A DNA stretch of 64,000 bases from Metarhizium brunneum (lineage: Eukaryota; Ascomycota; Sordariomycetes; Hypocreales; Clavicipitaceae), in assembly GCF_013426205.1 (NCBI RefSeq), contig NC_089423.1:3100001-3164000 (forward strand), in the 5' to 3' direction. The translations under genes and the position numbers were made by a program. Positions 23,217-34,674 of this stretch are shown in pieces. Under the pieces are notes generated by a model, which worked only from the letters and a program-made list of their open reading frames with translations, was not told the origin of the DNA and ran no database searches. Positions within the stretch are counted from its first letter, which is position 1. The number at the start of each line of letters is the position of its first letter.

Positions 23217-24422
23217 ATGCCTATTGTTACCGAGTTGACCAAGCGGCTGGGCATCCGCGGTATGTGTCTTCTGAATTCTGAGGCTTCAGAGAGCAACTAT
23301 TCACCACGGCCATCATGGCAGTGCCTCTCACATGCCTCGTGTCACCCACAAGATGCCCCAAGTGCTAACGTTTTACGCAGTGCCCGTCGTCCAAGGCGGC
23401 ATGATGCACATCGGTACCGCAGACCTCGCCTCGGCCGTCTCCAACGCCGGCGGTTTAGGCATTATTACGGCCCTCATCTTCCCTACGCCCGCAGCCCTCC
23501 GCGACGAAATCCGCCGCTGCCGCACCCTTACCAAGAAGCCCTTCGCCGTCAACATCACTCTCCTCCCCGCCATGGTCCCTCCGGACTACGGTGCCTACGC
23601 CCAGGCCATCATTGACGAGGGTATCAAGATTGTCGAGACGGCAGGCAACTCTCCCGGCCCTGTCATCAAGCAACTGAAGAAGGCCGGCATCATTGTCCTC
23701 CACAAGTGCACTACCATTCGCCATGCCCAGAGCGCCGTTAAGCTTGGCGTCGACTTCCTGTCCATTGACGGCTTCGAGTGTGCCGGCCACGTTGGCGAGA
23801 GCGACATCACCAACTTCATTTTGCTGGGTAGAGCCCGTCAGACCCTCAAGGTCCCCTTCATTGCTAGTGGCGGTTTTGCCGATGGCCACGGCCTGGCCGC
23901 TGCCCTGCTGCTTGGTGCGTCGGGTATCAACATGGGCACACGGTTCATGGCTACCGTCGAGGCCCCGGTGCACCAGAACATCAAAGAGGCCATTGTCAAG
24001 AGCGATGAGCACGACACCACTCTGCTGCTGAGAAGGTGGCGCAACACCAGCCGCCTGTTCAAGAATAAGGTTGCCCTCGACGCGCTCAAGATTGAAAAGG
24101 AGAGCCAATCCGGCGAGTTTAGCGAAATCGCGCCTCTGGTTAGCGGCAAGCGAGGAAAGGAGGTGTTTGTCAATGGTGACCCAGAGCACGGTGTATGTTT
24201 TACCCTCCCGCTGGGACAAACCCAGTTCCATTCACATGTGTGTCATGAGAGTTCGTTTTGTGTGCTAACTTGCGGTGATGATAGGTCTGGACCACCGGCC
24301 CTGTCATGGGTCTCATTCACGACGTCCCCACGTGTGATGTGCTGGTGAAGCGTATTGAGAAGGAAGCTGAGCAAGCCTTCAAGGAGAGATCAGCCCTTAT
24401 TGTCCCCGAGTCCAAGTTGTAA
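23217..24422 (+). CDS. Nitronate monooxygenase (2-nitropropane dioxygenase family)
   Basis: Three exons: 23217-23259, 23381-24192 and 24285-24422 (330 aa). Introns are 121 nt (GTATGT..GCAG, branch GCTAAC) and 92 nt (GTATGT..ATAG, branch GCTAAC). The protein is an FMN-dependent TIM-barrel enzyme oxidising alkyl nitronates such as propionate 3-nitronate, a detoxification step. Seen motifs: PVVQGGMMHIGTADLASAVS at the N-terminus, H151 in GFECAGHVGE (the catalytic-base position of the family), and the FMN-phosphate loop in ASGGFADGHG followed by LLGASGINMGTRF. The full-length family is about 320-380 residues. It is convergent with the F-box gene, with 209 bases between stop codons. Family assignment is firm; the physiological substrate is inferred. 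Confidence 0.88.
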
Positions 24423-24631
24423 GATTTCCTTTACATGCGGTTTAACGAAATGCCGTCTCTATATACAATACACCAATACACTTTTGATTTGAACCGTGTC
24501 TTTTACTTTATACCGCCTTTCTACCTCACTCTGCCACCTGTGCCGCAATGTTCAGCGTATAATCTAAGCCCAAACGCCCCATGTCATATAAAAAAAAGGC
24601 CCAAATTCGCCCATTCCAATATGATATGCTT

Positions 24632-26515
24632 CTACAGCCCCCTCGATGAGTGTCCCCTATGCCTAGCCGCCACCTGCTGTCTCCAAGCAGTGTCAAACCG
24701 CGTTCCTTCCGGGGGTTCTAATAATTCACGAACCCCTTGTTTCCTTTGCGACCCATCATAGTGGTACAGCATCTCAGGCATGCCGTTGTGTAAATCCCCA
24801 TGAGTCCCCCCGTGCACACTGCTCGTGGACAAGCTGATGCCTGTGTCTGCCATGGCTGCGTTTGGCGCCGCAGACACTCGCCAGCCGGCGGGACAGCGAG
24901 GCACACTCTGCCGGCGAGTAGGGACATCCTGTTCCAAAACCAGCTGCGCCTCCGCAATGGCTCCCCGCAGCCCCAGGTAGAACTTGTCTGATGTATCCGA
25001 CGCCTTTGCCAGCGAGAAGACACGGTCCATGCCGCGGTGCCCCAGCCAGAGGGTGGTGTCTTGCCTGAAGCAGGGCGACTCCATGGCCGCGTGCCAGTTG
25101 CACCGGCGACTACTCCCGGGCTCGCACCTCCAAACCGCAGTCGTGTCGTCGAGCGGCTTTCCGGACGAACACGCGACTCTGGGCCGAGGCTCGCGCGGCG
25201 AACACGGCAGGGCCGTGGAGTGAAAGTACGGCTTGGGGAAGCGGAAGTCGAAGAGCCTCAGTGTCGGGGCGGTGTTGTTCCCGGAGACAAACCTCTCTGT
25301 TCCGTAGACGAGCAGGGGCCCGCCGGCGTGGTACGGCTGGAAATTGTCCCTGTATATGGCGTCGTAGGGCGAGGGCGTCCGGACATCCATCAGCCGGAAG
25401 GACCCGTCGTGCCAGGAACTCAGGAGGAGGTTGCTGTTTGCCCTGTGCCCGACCGCCTGTATCGACCACACGCTCGTCACCTCCCCGGGTGCCGTGAGCT
25501 CAAGCCTGCCGTCTCGTATGTCGCATGCGTCGGGGTTGCGTGACGCCGGCATAAAGTCCACCCCCGTAGGGCGGATGGTGCCGTACTGAATGGGCTGCGA
25601 GCTTGCCCCCAGGGCCACGGCAATGTTAGTTCTTCCCAGAAACTTGATGTCTCGAATCAGAGACTCCTCGTTGCCGGGCCGGCCTTTGGACAAGTCATGG
25701 TAGGCAAGTGGTTTGGGGTCCGCGTCCCTTTCAGGGGGGATGTTGTACAGGTGAAGATGCGAGCTTCGGCAGGTCGCCAGCATGTCTGTGTCGGGCTGCC
25801 ATTCCGTGCAGGAGACGGCCAGGCGGCCCGGGGAAATGCTAAACGGCGTCTGTGAGTGCGCGTCTTGCCGCCCGTCCAACTTGATGACCGTCTTGGTCGG
25901 CTGGCCAAAGGACTTGTTGTTCGCGGCCGAGAGAACCTGGACGTCCCCGTTCGCTCGCCCGACCACAACCTCTGGAAGCCCGGCACGCCTCTCAATGATG
26001 CTCAAGCACGTGGCGTCGCCCGTGCCGGGGGCGTATTTCGTGCTCGTGCTCGCCCCGAGGACGCTCTTCCACGTCTGCGTGGCATCGCGGCCCCATCGCA
26101 CATGGAGATCCTCACCGGCCCCCCAGGCAACAACCTCCTCATCCAAGGACGGCATGTAATGAGCATCAACAATGCCATGAAAGTCAATCGCCTGCCTCGG
26201 CTGTCGGGGTGCGTCCTTTGTCCGCGGCTGTGGCTGGGTTCTGAATAGGCTGAGCTGGATGGCGCGCTTGTCCCAGCATCGGTCGAGGTAGGAAATTGTA
26301 TCGGCAGCGTCGCTCCATGAGCACCCGTTGCCGTGTGGCACCCTCAAGGACGGGAATCTCGTCTTGACAAACGTTTTCCATCCTGCCTGTTGGACGAGAC
26401 GGTGCGTGTGTTTGGCGACTCGCCCGAGATGTGATGTGTCTCGGGCCGTGTCGAGGTATTCGACAATGTCGAGCAGCAAGTCATCTGGGAGACTTGTCAG
26501 GGACGCAGGTTCCAT
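24632..26515 (-). CDS. F-box protein with WD/beta-propeller-like region
   Basis: Single exon, 627 aa. An F-box opens the protein (SLTSLPDDLLLDIVEYLDTA, residues about 5-45), so it is a likely Skp1-binding substrate adaptor of an SCF ubiquitin ligase. Residues about 110-560 read as a series of beta-rich segments with weak WD-like repeats (for example 'VVGRANGDVQVLS', 'LLLSSWHDGSFRLMDVRTP', 'TLRLFDFRFPKPYFHST'). These suggest a degenerate propeller for substrate binding. The start is placed at 26515 because the F-box follows at once; the frame remains open upstream only from a TTG, not an ATG. The substrate is unknown. Confidence 0.78.
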   Translation of the reverse strand: MEPASLTSLPDDLLLDIVEYLDTARDTSHLGRVAKHTHRLVQQAGWKTFVKTRFPSLRVPHGNGCSWSDAADTISYLDRCWDKRAIQLSLFRTQPQPRTKDAPRQPRQAIDFHGIVDAHYMPSLDEEVVAWGAGEDLHVRWGRDATQTWKSVLGASTSTKYAPGTGDATCLSIIERRAGLPEVVVGRANGDVQVLSAANNKSFGQPTKTVIKLDGRQDAHSQTPFSISPGRLAVSCTEWQPDTDMLATCRSSHLHLYNIPPERDADPKPLAYHDLSKGRPGNEESLIRDIKFLGRTNIAVALGASSQPIQYGTIRPTGVDFMPASRNPDACDIRDGRLELTAPGEVTSVWSIQAVGHRANSNLLLSSWHDGSFRLMDVRTPSPYDAIYRDNFQPYHAGGPLLVYGTERFVSGNNTAPTLRLFDFRFPKPYFHSTALPCSPREPRPRVACSSGKPLDDTTAVWRCEPGSSRRCNWHAAMESPCFRQDTTLWLGHRGMDRVFSLAKASDTSDKFYLGLRGAIAEAQLVLEQDVPTRRQSVPRCPAGWRVSAAPNAAMADTGISLSTSSVHGGTHGDLHNGMPEMLYHYDGSQRKQGVRELLEPPEGTRFDTAWRQQVAARHRGHSSRGL

Positions 26516-27214
26516 TGTATGGGATACATGCGTGTAGAGGGGGTGGTGAATGCTTTCCCCATAAAGCCAAAGTTGTTTGGTTTGAAGATTCCGGTGGTTT
26601 AGCTGTCTGCCGTTTCGAGTCCTGGTCCTGTCTTGCTCAGCGAGGTTCAACTTCGACTCGACTGGTGCTCCATATTTACCCTTGCCGAGACTTTGCCACA
26701 CACCAGATCGGGGCTGATGCAAGACACCGACAACGACATGGTTCAGTTGCAAGGTTGACTCATCTGCGGCATAGCTTTAGAATTCATTGGCTGTCTGGGG
26801 GAGGATCTGTGGGATGCATGGTTGAGTCAATTCGATGATTCTGGTTCCAATGCGTCATTGCGGGAGGACTCAGCCTTCGGCCGCCAACATTGAGATGTCG
26901 ATTGTCAATCTAATGGACCACCGCAGCCTGAGCCACGTATGTATTCATCAACCGACATCACAGTTTCTACAAACACAACAGGCTTTGGGTATCATCATGC
27001 CCTAGCTTAAAGTATTTTTTTTGTACATTCACATCGTACCCGTGAATTCTCCCCCCTTGTCCCTCGAAACTGACTCATACAAAAAAATGTCTTGTGCAAG
27101 CCCTCAAAACGCCATGCAATTCGCCAATAAAACAACCCCGCCCCAATGCACCTTCATCTACATGTCGTGACTCTTTGCTTGAATAATATCAAATGCCCGA
27201 CTTGGGCTACAAAA
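26516..27214. other. Intergenic, 0.7 kb
   Basis: Promoter and leader of the F-box gene and 3' flank of Med13 (both minus strand). Nothing else seen. Confidence 0.6.
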
Positions 27215-30200
27215 TCACATGAGAAGATACATGGCCCGGGCAGCCTTTTCGGCTGCGGCAATATGCCATGGACGAACGTCCGTTTCTCTTGACACCATCC
27301 CCCTGGCTCTCGATAGGGTCGCAAGCCCTCTAAAGTAGCTGAGCATTTCCCTCAAAAGGGGTTCGTATGACCTCGGGAAGGCTTCCGTGTGTATGAGATT
27401 AACTTCCATGGCTATCGGCACGTCTTCAGCTCGCGCGCCTGTCCTCTTAATCAGGAAGCCGCTGACCAGCGCTGGATACAAGTCCGTTACGCCCAGGGAA
27501 TTATTCAGTCGGTGGCCAACAATGGCCCCCCAAGTCTGGTCTGTGACATCGGCAAGAATCGCATCGGTTTCAGTGTCCGCTCCCGCTTCTCCTCCCCCGG
27601 GGGTTGCAGCAGTCACATTCGCTGGAGTTGCTGGAGTGGCACTTTGCTCCGGCGATACGATGTTCGCCTGCGGCGTCGAAACTGGCGTCGTGTAGAAAGG
27701 CACCGACGCATGTGGTAGCTTGACCACAGGAGGAACCAGCTGTAGCCACGGATCTGTATCAACCGTCATCAGGATCATTGTCACTTGGAGCCTGGTTTCT
27801 GTGTGCGCCAAATTGACCCAGGAATCGATTTCTTGTTGATCCATTGGCCCGCACTTCGTGATTATAACTCGCCAGTGCACTGTCCATGCCGAGATTAGGT
27901 CCAGAGTAGATTGCCAGATCTCATAGGCTACCTCACTCATGGACGTGGACAGTGGCCTGCCTTTCCGTCCCAAGCAGTACGAGGCAGTCGCTTGCTGGTT
28001 ACCGCGATCGTCTGTCCAAGCAGTCGTCACCCAACGCCCATCCACAGTCTGAGCATAAGCAACGTGAATGCACGAGTTTTCTCTGATGAGAGACACGGAA
28101 GGTTGTGTGTTAAGCTTGAAGTCAATGATTCGTGGAAGAGGCTGTTCTAGCCGAATGGCTGGGGCAGGCATTGGTCCGCCAAAGAGGGTACACCGGTCAT
28201 ACGTCTCCATGCAGAGCCTCACGAGATCGACAGAGGGAGTCACCACCACTGAAGTTGGCGAAGATAGCAAGTCAGACGAGACGAGCTGTAGAACGAGCTC
28301 ATTTGTCGCAGTTTCCTTTTTTGCAGCCAAGTCCTTCTGATATGAATCAAAGAAACGCTGAAATGCTGCACAGGCCTCGACTATGGTGCCAGGATTATTT
28401 GGGGAATAGACGAAGTAAACAACAACGTTCGTGTCCGAAACAGTCAAGTTGGAAAGTGAAGCTCGCAACGTCTCCATTGTGCCTATCAAAGCTGAGCCGT
28501 GCCCCGTCAATGTGGCATCGGGAGAAGTTGAAATACGGTCCATTTCGTACGGGAGAAGACCAGAATCCATCTCTGACGCTAGGGCCATGTTCTCGAAAGA
28601 TCCGAGTCTCAGAACTTCGTAAACACTCTTGATCCGCCCCAAGAATGTTTTGGCATTATCGACCATCCCCTTCCATCCCGGAAAAACGCAGACTGCGGTT
28701 ATGTCCTTGCTGCCTGAAGATGGCGCCAGCCCTAAGCTTTCCCAAAATGCAACAGCTGAGGGCAGGACTGAGAGTTTTGCATCTGACCTGCGAACCTCCA
28801 AATGTGGTCCCGGAATCTGATAAAGATTGCTGGGGCGGATCTGCTCGGCATTCGCGTCTCTCCCAGGTATGGGACGTGGTTGCATCCTGGGTTGACCTTG
28901 TAAGAGTACATCTTGAATATCTAAAAATGCCTTGAGGCGAACAGGCTCCACGCCCCGTAGAAAGACAGAGAGAGCCTCTCGAAGTTGCTGAAGTGCTGTC
29001 CTGGCGTCACTGAGTAGAGTTGCTCGGCCTTGACTTATTATCGAGGTGTTGGCGGGATGGTCGGTATTGCAAAGATCCAAGGAGCCTGTGGCGGCCTGTT
29101 CGGTCAATATTTGGGCTGCCTGAATTAGATCCTCATCACCAAGAGAGAGCTCCAGGGCAAGGGGCTCAGGATCTGAAAAAAGCATCGAAAGAGGCAACTC
29201 TGGTGTTTCAGGCTTGGATAGACGCGGGAGCTCAATCGCAAGTTGATGGTCCGGTTCCTCAATCACATCTTGTTCCTTTAAAGAGGCAACCTGTGAAACA
29301 GCATCTTCCTCCACTGGCGCCTGCTTTACACTAGACTTCGGTGGGGACGTTGGCTCGTCACTCGTATAACTAGAGTCGTCTTGGTCAGACTCAGTGCTGC
29401 TTTGTTCGTCATCCGACATCTGTGTGTCCAATTTTGTAGGGCTACGGCCAGAGATCGGCCGCTCAAGGCCGGAGAGGGGCCCCATAAGCGACTTCGTATA
29501 TAATTTGTGATCTTGCGATCCTCTGTGTAGCTTACCATGGCGCTTTAAGTAATCGGTTTCCGGCAACACGCCATGGTCCAGCCTTGAATTTCCAACGGCT
29601 GTGCTCATGCTGTAGTCAAATTGGCCACCTTGTTCATATTTCTTGTTGATCATAGGAAGTGTTGGGTCAAAGTCCATCTTTTCAAATATTTTGGTCATGC
29701 GATTGGTGTCTGTGGCAATGGTGCCGTCCTTTTCAGGTGCCGCCAATGATGCACAAACTCGTTTGAAAACAGTATGAGGGTCGAATGGGCTAGACTCTCG
29801 TTTCATGGAAACGGGCCGACTTTCTCTTCCTCGCGGCATCGCATGATCGTTTTGTACGCTGATGGCGTGGCGCAGCTCGGGTTTCGTGAATCCACCAGCA
29901 TCCTTCTCGGTCTCTGGTTCTTCCTTTATAGGCTCCCTGGAATTCGATATTTCTTCATCAGCTGTATGCTCCTCTGCACCAATAATTGCGGCCGTGGTTG
30001 CATCGCCCATCTCATCCAATGCAGCTTCGAGATCAATGTCCTCGGGCTCCTCATCAAAAAAGTTGAAGTCAGCCTCTGTGATGTCGTTATCACCAAACAT
30101 ATCTTGGCCCATGTCGCCAAACATGTGGTCAGCTTCGCCAAGAAGATTGCTGTCGCTTCTTTGCCTTTTAGACTCGGAGAAATCTCGTACAGGCTCGAAA

Positions 30201-31796
30201 GAGTCCCCCATCGCCATGGAGACTGACCCATTGTTATCGATTTCTGGCACAGCCGCGGCAGACAAAGGATTTCCCGGGCTTGACAGCGTACCATCAAGAG
30301 AGGGCGTTACTCCATTTGCATTTTGTAAGGCGTCAGGCGGAGTAGGATACATTGAGCCGGCTGCGGCTGTACTGGGCCGTCTCAATGTTAGAGGAGACTG
30401 CCCGTTTAGCCTTGTAGGTCTAGAATCGCCACCGAAGCCCTCACTTGATGTTGCCACGCGTTCTGCCTTTCTTTTGGATATCTTCTCGTCTCGCTCAGGT
30501 GTGGAACTAAACCAAGACTGTGCATTACCTAAAGGGTCGTGGCTTTCTTCATGACCCCGGAGTATTGTCTCACCCACTCGACTTGTGGATGACACCTCAA
30601 CAGGACGCTTCCTAAAGCACAGCGGGCTCGGCCAAGGAATCATGATGGTAGGATTAGGCATCGGCGATCTCTTAACATCGCTCTTTGCATCTTGAAGTTT
30701 GGGTTTAGATATGAGTAAATTTATCCAGAAACAATCTGTTAATTTTGATTGGGCAACACCTCGGAGTTGCAAAAATTTCAGGCATGCTTGCTTCCAAAGC
30801 GAATTGTGAATATCTGGAGCTCCTCGAAGACTCAATGCTTGTGTGTTTGGTGTTTGAGCCATACTCGCTGTACCACCATCAAACTGGGCAGCGGGCTGGT
30901 TGCTGGCAATCACACCAAATGGAGCCGCAAGAATTTGCTGTCCAGGTATGTCCGAAGCTTGGTTGAGCATGTCGCCATAGGACAATAGACCTCGACATAT
31001 TGAGATGCCCATGCAAACTACAAGGACACCTGTGGTTGTTAGGTAGGCGCTAAATGTGCCGATTGTAGGAGTTTTTTCTGTGACCACATCGAAAGACCCA
31101 TCATTTTCTAGAGCATCCTGTGAAAGTAACACGGTTCGGTAGTTTAGAGGAATAGAATCTGTGTGGCGGCAGAAGGCTGACTGTATCGTTAAGAGGGTCG
31201 CGACGACGAAGCTCTCATAAGCTTTGGGAGATGATGACCCTCCCTGCACTAACTTCGCGTCAGTTACGGAAGTGTGCCCCTTTGAGTCTTGCTCTTGCAG
31301 TCCAGGTGGCCCAAGATGTGATGTCGCAGTTGGCGCATAGCGCTGCGACTGATCCAAAGCAGACGCGCTTGAAGTTGAACTGGTGGGTGTATGTCCTGTC
31401 TGTGGTTGTTGTGATCGAGGCCTCGGAAGACTGCTTGGCTCAAAAGACCCCTCTTCTCCTACAATAAGTGAGTAGCCACGCAAGCTAAGAGATGAATCTA
31501 GCTCTTGACTACTGACTTCATCACTTCCCTCCTTGCCGACTATTCTGAAGTGCCATATACCCCGTCTGCTGGCGTCGTAATAAACGATGTGACCCTTTTC
31601 TCTTAAAGAGTTCTCAATATCAATGGCCGCCAGGCCAAAACTCGAGGACTGGTCTGAAGACGGTTCGTACACGCGAAAGGAAATCGAAGCGATGTTGTTC
31701 TGTCACACAGATCAGTTCTCGTAACCCCCATGGTGGGACTCTCGGCCATGCACGCACCACGACGAGGATATTGGTGTCATATTCGGCAGCATCCAT
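27215..31796 (-). CDS. MED13: Mediator complex subunit 13 (Med13/Ssn2/Srb9)
   Basis: Two coding exons on the minus strand: a 39-nt first exon (31758-31796, MDAAEYDTNILVV) and 27215-31699, separated by a 58-nt intron (GTGCGT..ACAG); 1507 aa. Med13 links the Cdk8 kinase module to core Mediator in the nucleus and controls RNA polymerase II transcription. The N-terminal Med13 domain follows the splice (NNIASISFRVYEPSS, then IENSLREKGHIVYYDASRRGIWHF). The middle is long, acidic and Ser/Pro-rich. The C-terminal domain contains the 'VVYFVYSPNNPGTIVEACAAF' stretch, SYCLGRKGRPL and AWTVHWRVIITKCGPMDQQE blocks typical of the family. Without the tiny first exon no ATG start is available, since the long frame opens on a GTG. 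Confidence 0.9.
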
Positions 31797-32610
31797 TTCG
31801 GTTACTTCGTTTGTAAAGCGCTTGCGACTAGCCTATGAATACCACATGAATTGTTAGATGTTCCAGCGAGCAGAACGGCAATGGTGAGACGAACAGGAGC
31901 GGAGATGTCCAAGAGCTTGGCTACGAGGCCAGTCTTGCTTCGCAGCCCTTTGGTTTGTAAAGAAAATATCCTATTTACAACATGCGATTCCCTGATCCGG
32001 CAGCTGCACTGGCTCCATCTCAGCGGAGGTTGTTGTTCAGCCCGCTGAGCCCAGGTCGCGATACCTCTTTCGGATCGGAGAGAAACGAGCCGCGTTGTCG
32101 CTGAGGGTTTGATTGGCGCCGCAAAAGGAAGCTTGAGGTACAATATGCAGTAATCCCTGTTATGTAAAGGTCCAGGGCCGAGGAGCTGCCGCAAAGAAGA
32201 TGAAAAGTCAAAGCGAAGGCGGTGTTGCGCTGCCCCGTGGTAACTTTGACGTCGTAAGAGTGGAGGGTCTCACGAAAACTGGGGGTGTCCAGTGAGAGTG
32301 CCTCAGCTGTTTCCTAGCGTGACGGTGACAGGGAAAGTGCCATTAGCATTTAGGACACTCACCTCCGTCGGTGGGGCCCTTCACCGAGAACAGTGGGGAC
32401 TTATTAATTCTTCACCGGGGACTGTCACCTTGATTTTTTTTTTCCTGATATCGTTATCGTTGGTGGGATTTTTCGACTATCTTGACGCAAATTCCGCGGA
32501 ACGAGACACCAACCAACTTTGCCGTCCATTTGACGCACGCAAACGTTCGCAAAGATATCGAGGATATCAGAGAGCATACCGATGATCCGGAAACATTCAA
32601 CCCATTCACC
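31797..32610. promoter_or_regulatory. Divergent promoter region MED13 / ENP2
   Basis: 814 bases separate the start codons of MED13 (minus) and ENP2 (plus). This interval must hold both core promoters. T-runs occur at 32436-32444. No further gene is supported, and the ENP2 frame upstream of its ATG opens only from a TTG. Confidence 0.6.
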
Positions 32611-34542
32611 ATGAAGCTCTCCAATCCCGGGACCGTCCCTGTCTACACAATCTCGGGTGCATCTACTGCCCGACCGCTCCCAGACTGGCTTGCTCGCAGA
32701 CGGAAGCGAAGTTTGAAAAATGACCCGGAATATCAGAACCGCGTTGAACTCCTCCAGGATTTCGAATTCGAAGAAGCTAGCAACTGCATTCGGGTGAGCG
32801 AAGATGGAGAATGGGCAATGAGCACCGGCACCTACAAACCGCAGATACACGTTCATAACCTCCCACAGCTTTCTTTGTCCTTTACCCGCCATACAAATTC
32901 TCTGAATCATTCATTTATTCTCCTTTCCTCTGACTACTCTAAATCGTTACATCTCCAAACTGATCGAAGACTCGAATTCCACACGCCAATGGGGTGCCAT
33001 TACGAGGTCCGACTCCCAAGATACGGGCGTGGTGTGCTTTACGATTGCCATGCTACGGAAGCTTTAGTTCCTGCGGTCGGTTTGGACTCAGAAGGGAAAG
33101 GCGAAGTCTTCCGGATGAATTTGGAGCAGGGGCGTTTCATGAAGTCATACCAAATCGAGGTTGGCGGTGACGACGAATTGACTGGAGGCGGGTTGCAGGG
33201 TGGTATTGGCGTTGGAAGTGTCAATGTCGCCGCAAATGCAGAAAACACGCACAATCTTATGGCATTTGGGACGTCTATAGGCACTGTTGAATTCTGGGAC
33301 CCACGGACGAAATCCCGAGTCGCATTGCTAGCTGGGCACGACGGCGAGATCACGGCATTAGATTTTAGCTCGTCGGGATTGTCTCTCGCCACCGGTTCTT
33401 CAACCGGCATGGTTCAACTCTTCGATTTGCGCCGTCCGGTGGCTCTACTCAAGAAGGATCACGGATATGGCTTTCCAGTTAAGAAACTCTTTCACATGAC
33501 GAATTCGTCACAGGAGAAGAAAATCATGTCAGCCGATAAGCGCATTATTAAGCTTTGGGATGAGGCAACTGGCGAGCCTTGGACGTCAGTCGAGCCTGTC
33601 GTGGATATCAATGATGTGGCATGGTGCAAAAATACCGGCATGCTCCTCACTGCTAACGAGGGCAAGCAACAACACGCATTCTTCATCCCTCAGCTTGGTC
33701 CAGCACCGAAATGGTGCGTATTCCTCGACAGCATGGTGGAAGAAATGGCAGAGGAGGTACATACCGAGACATACGACAACTACAAGTTCTTGACTCTGCC
33801 AGAATTGAAACAGTTGAGTCTAGCTCATTTGATCGGCAAGACGAACCTCCTGCGGCCATATATGCACGGATATTTTGTCGCTTCCAAGCTTTATGAGCAA
33901 GCTAAGTTGATTGTCAACCCCTACGCCTGGGAAGAAGAGAGAATGAAACGCGTCAAGGACAAAGTCGAGAAGGAGCGTGCCAGTAGAATCCGGGGCACCA
34001 AGAAGGTCAAGGTCAACCAGAAATTGGTTGACAAGATTCTCAAGAAGCAGGAGAACAGAGAAAAGGTCGACACTAATGCCGGTATTTTGGGAGACGACCG
34101 TTTCGCAGCGGTCTTCGAGGATGAAGAGTTCGTGGTGGACGAGACTAGCAAGACATTCCAGTTGCTCAACCCCAGTGCACAAATTGAGCAGCCTGTGGAT
34201 CCTAAGGCTCCAACCCGTTACCAAGCCAAGGACTCTGATGACGAATCTGGAAGCGAAGACGAGATACGTAATTCGAGCAAATCCGGGAATGACATAACGA
34301 TGAGGGTATCATCTACGCAAAACGAAGGTCAGCCTTTGAGAGACACCGCCCTAGGGTCGCGGATACAGAAATCAGGACGGGTCACCAAGGCACGGCAGGG
34401 CGATATCGGCGGCGAGCGTCAGGTTACATTTATTCCTGAATCGAAAAAGAAGAAGCTACAAGAACAAGACCAGCCATCCCCTCGACAACAGCAAAGAGGC
34501 GAGCGGAGGAGTGCCAGCTCCAACACATTCAGGAGAATGTGA
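32611..34542 (+). CDS. ENP2: Ribosome biogenesis protein ENP2/NOL10
   Basis: Single exon, 643 aa. Nucleolar WD-repeat protein needed for 18S rRNA maturation in the small-subunit processome. The N-terminus (MKLSNPGTVPVYTISGASTA, then PLPDWLARRRKRSLK and LLQDFEFEEASNCI) is diagnostic of Nol10/Enp2. WD-like repeats cover about 60-400, including AFGTSIGTVEFWDPR and GHDGEITALDF. A basic helix (about 430-480) follows. The NUC153 motif (LGDDRFAAVFEDEEFVVDE) lies at about 491-510, and the tail is acidic then basic. The start at 32611 is chosen because the conserved N-terminus begins there; the frame reaches 129 bases further upstream only with a TTG. It is convergent with the small membrane-protein gene, 132 bases between stops. 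Confidence 0.9.
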   Translation: MKLSNPGTVPVYTISGASTARPLPDWLARRRKRSLKNDPEYQNRVELLQDFEFEEASNCIRVSEDGEWAMSTGTYKPQIHVHNLPQLSLSFTRHTNSLNHSFILLSSDYSKSLHLQTDRRLEFHTPMGCHYEVRLPRYGRGVLYDCHATEALVPAVGLDSEGKGEVFRMNLEQGRFMKSYQIEVGGDDELTGGGLQGGIGVGSVNVAANAENTHNLMAFGTSIGTVEFWDPRTKSRVALLAGHDGEITALDFSSSGLSLATGSSTGMVQLFDLRRPVALLKKDHGYGFPVKKLFHMTNSSQEKKIMSADKRIIKLWDEATGEPWTSVEPVVDINDVAWCKNTGMLLTANEGKQQHAFFIPQLGPAPKWCVFLDSMVEEMAEEVHTETYDNYKFLTLPELKQLSLAHLIGKTNLLRPYMHGYFVASKLYEQAKLIVNPYAWEEERMKRVKDKVEKERASRIRGTKKVKVNQKLVDKILKKQENREKVDTNAGILGDDRFAAVFEDEEFVVDETSKTFQLLNPSAQIEQPVDPKAPTRYQAKDSDDESGSEDEIRNSSKSGNDITMRVSSTQNEGQPLRDTALGSRIQKSGRVTKARQGDIGGERQVTFIPESKKKKLQEQDQPSPRQQQRGERRSASSNTFRRM

Positions 34543-34674
34543 AGTCTTGTACCACGACCGCGTCACAATGCTATCTTTTGATTGCTGAAATTCTAGATAT
34601 CCCAATAGATCCTCATGGTCATTCTCCATAATTCGCATACCAATCATCCCAGCCGCCTATATCACCTTGGCGAA

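Noticed and set aside
26516..26752. 79-residue N-terminal extension of the F-box protein
   Set aside because: It opens only at a TTG; the F-box begins directly after the ATG at 26515, and the extra residues look like translated leader.
32482..32610. Upstream extension of ENP2 in the same frame
   Set aside because: The extension starts at a TTG, and the conserved protein begins at the ATG at 32611.
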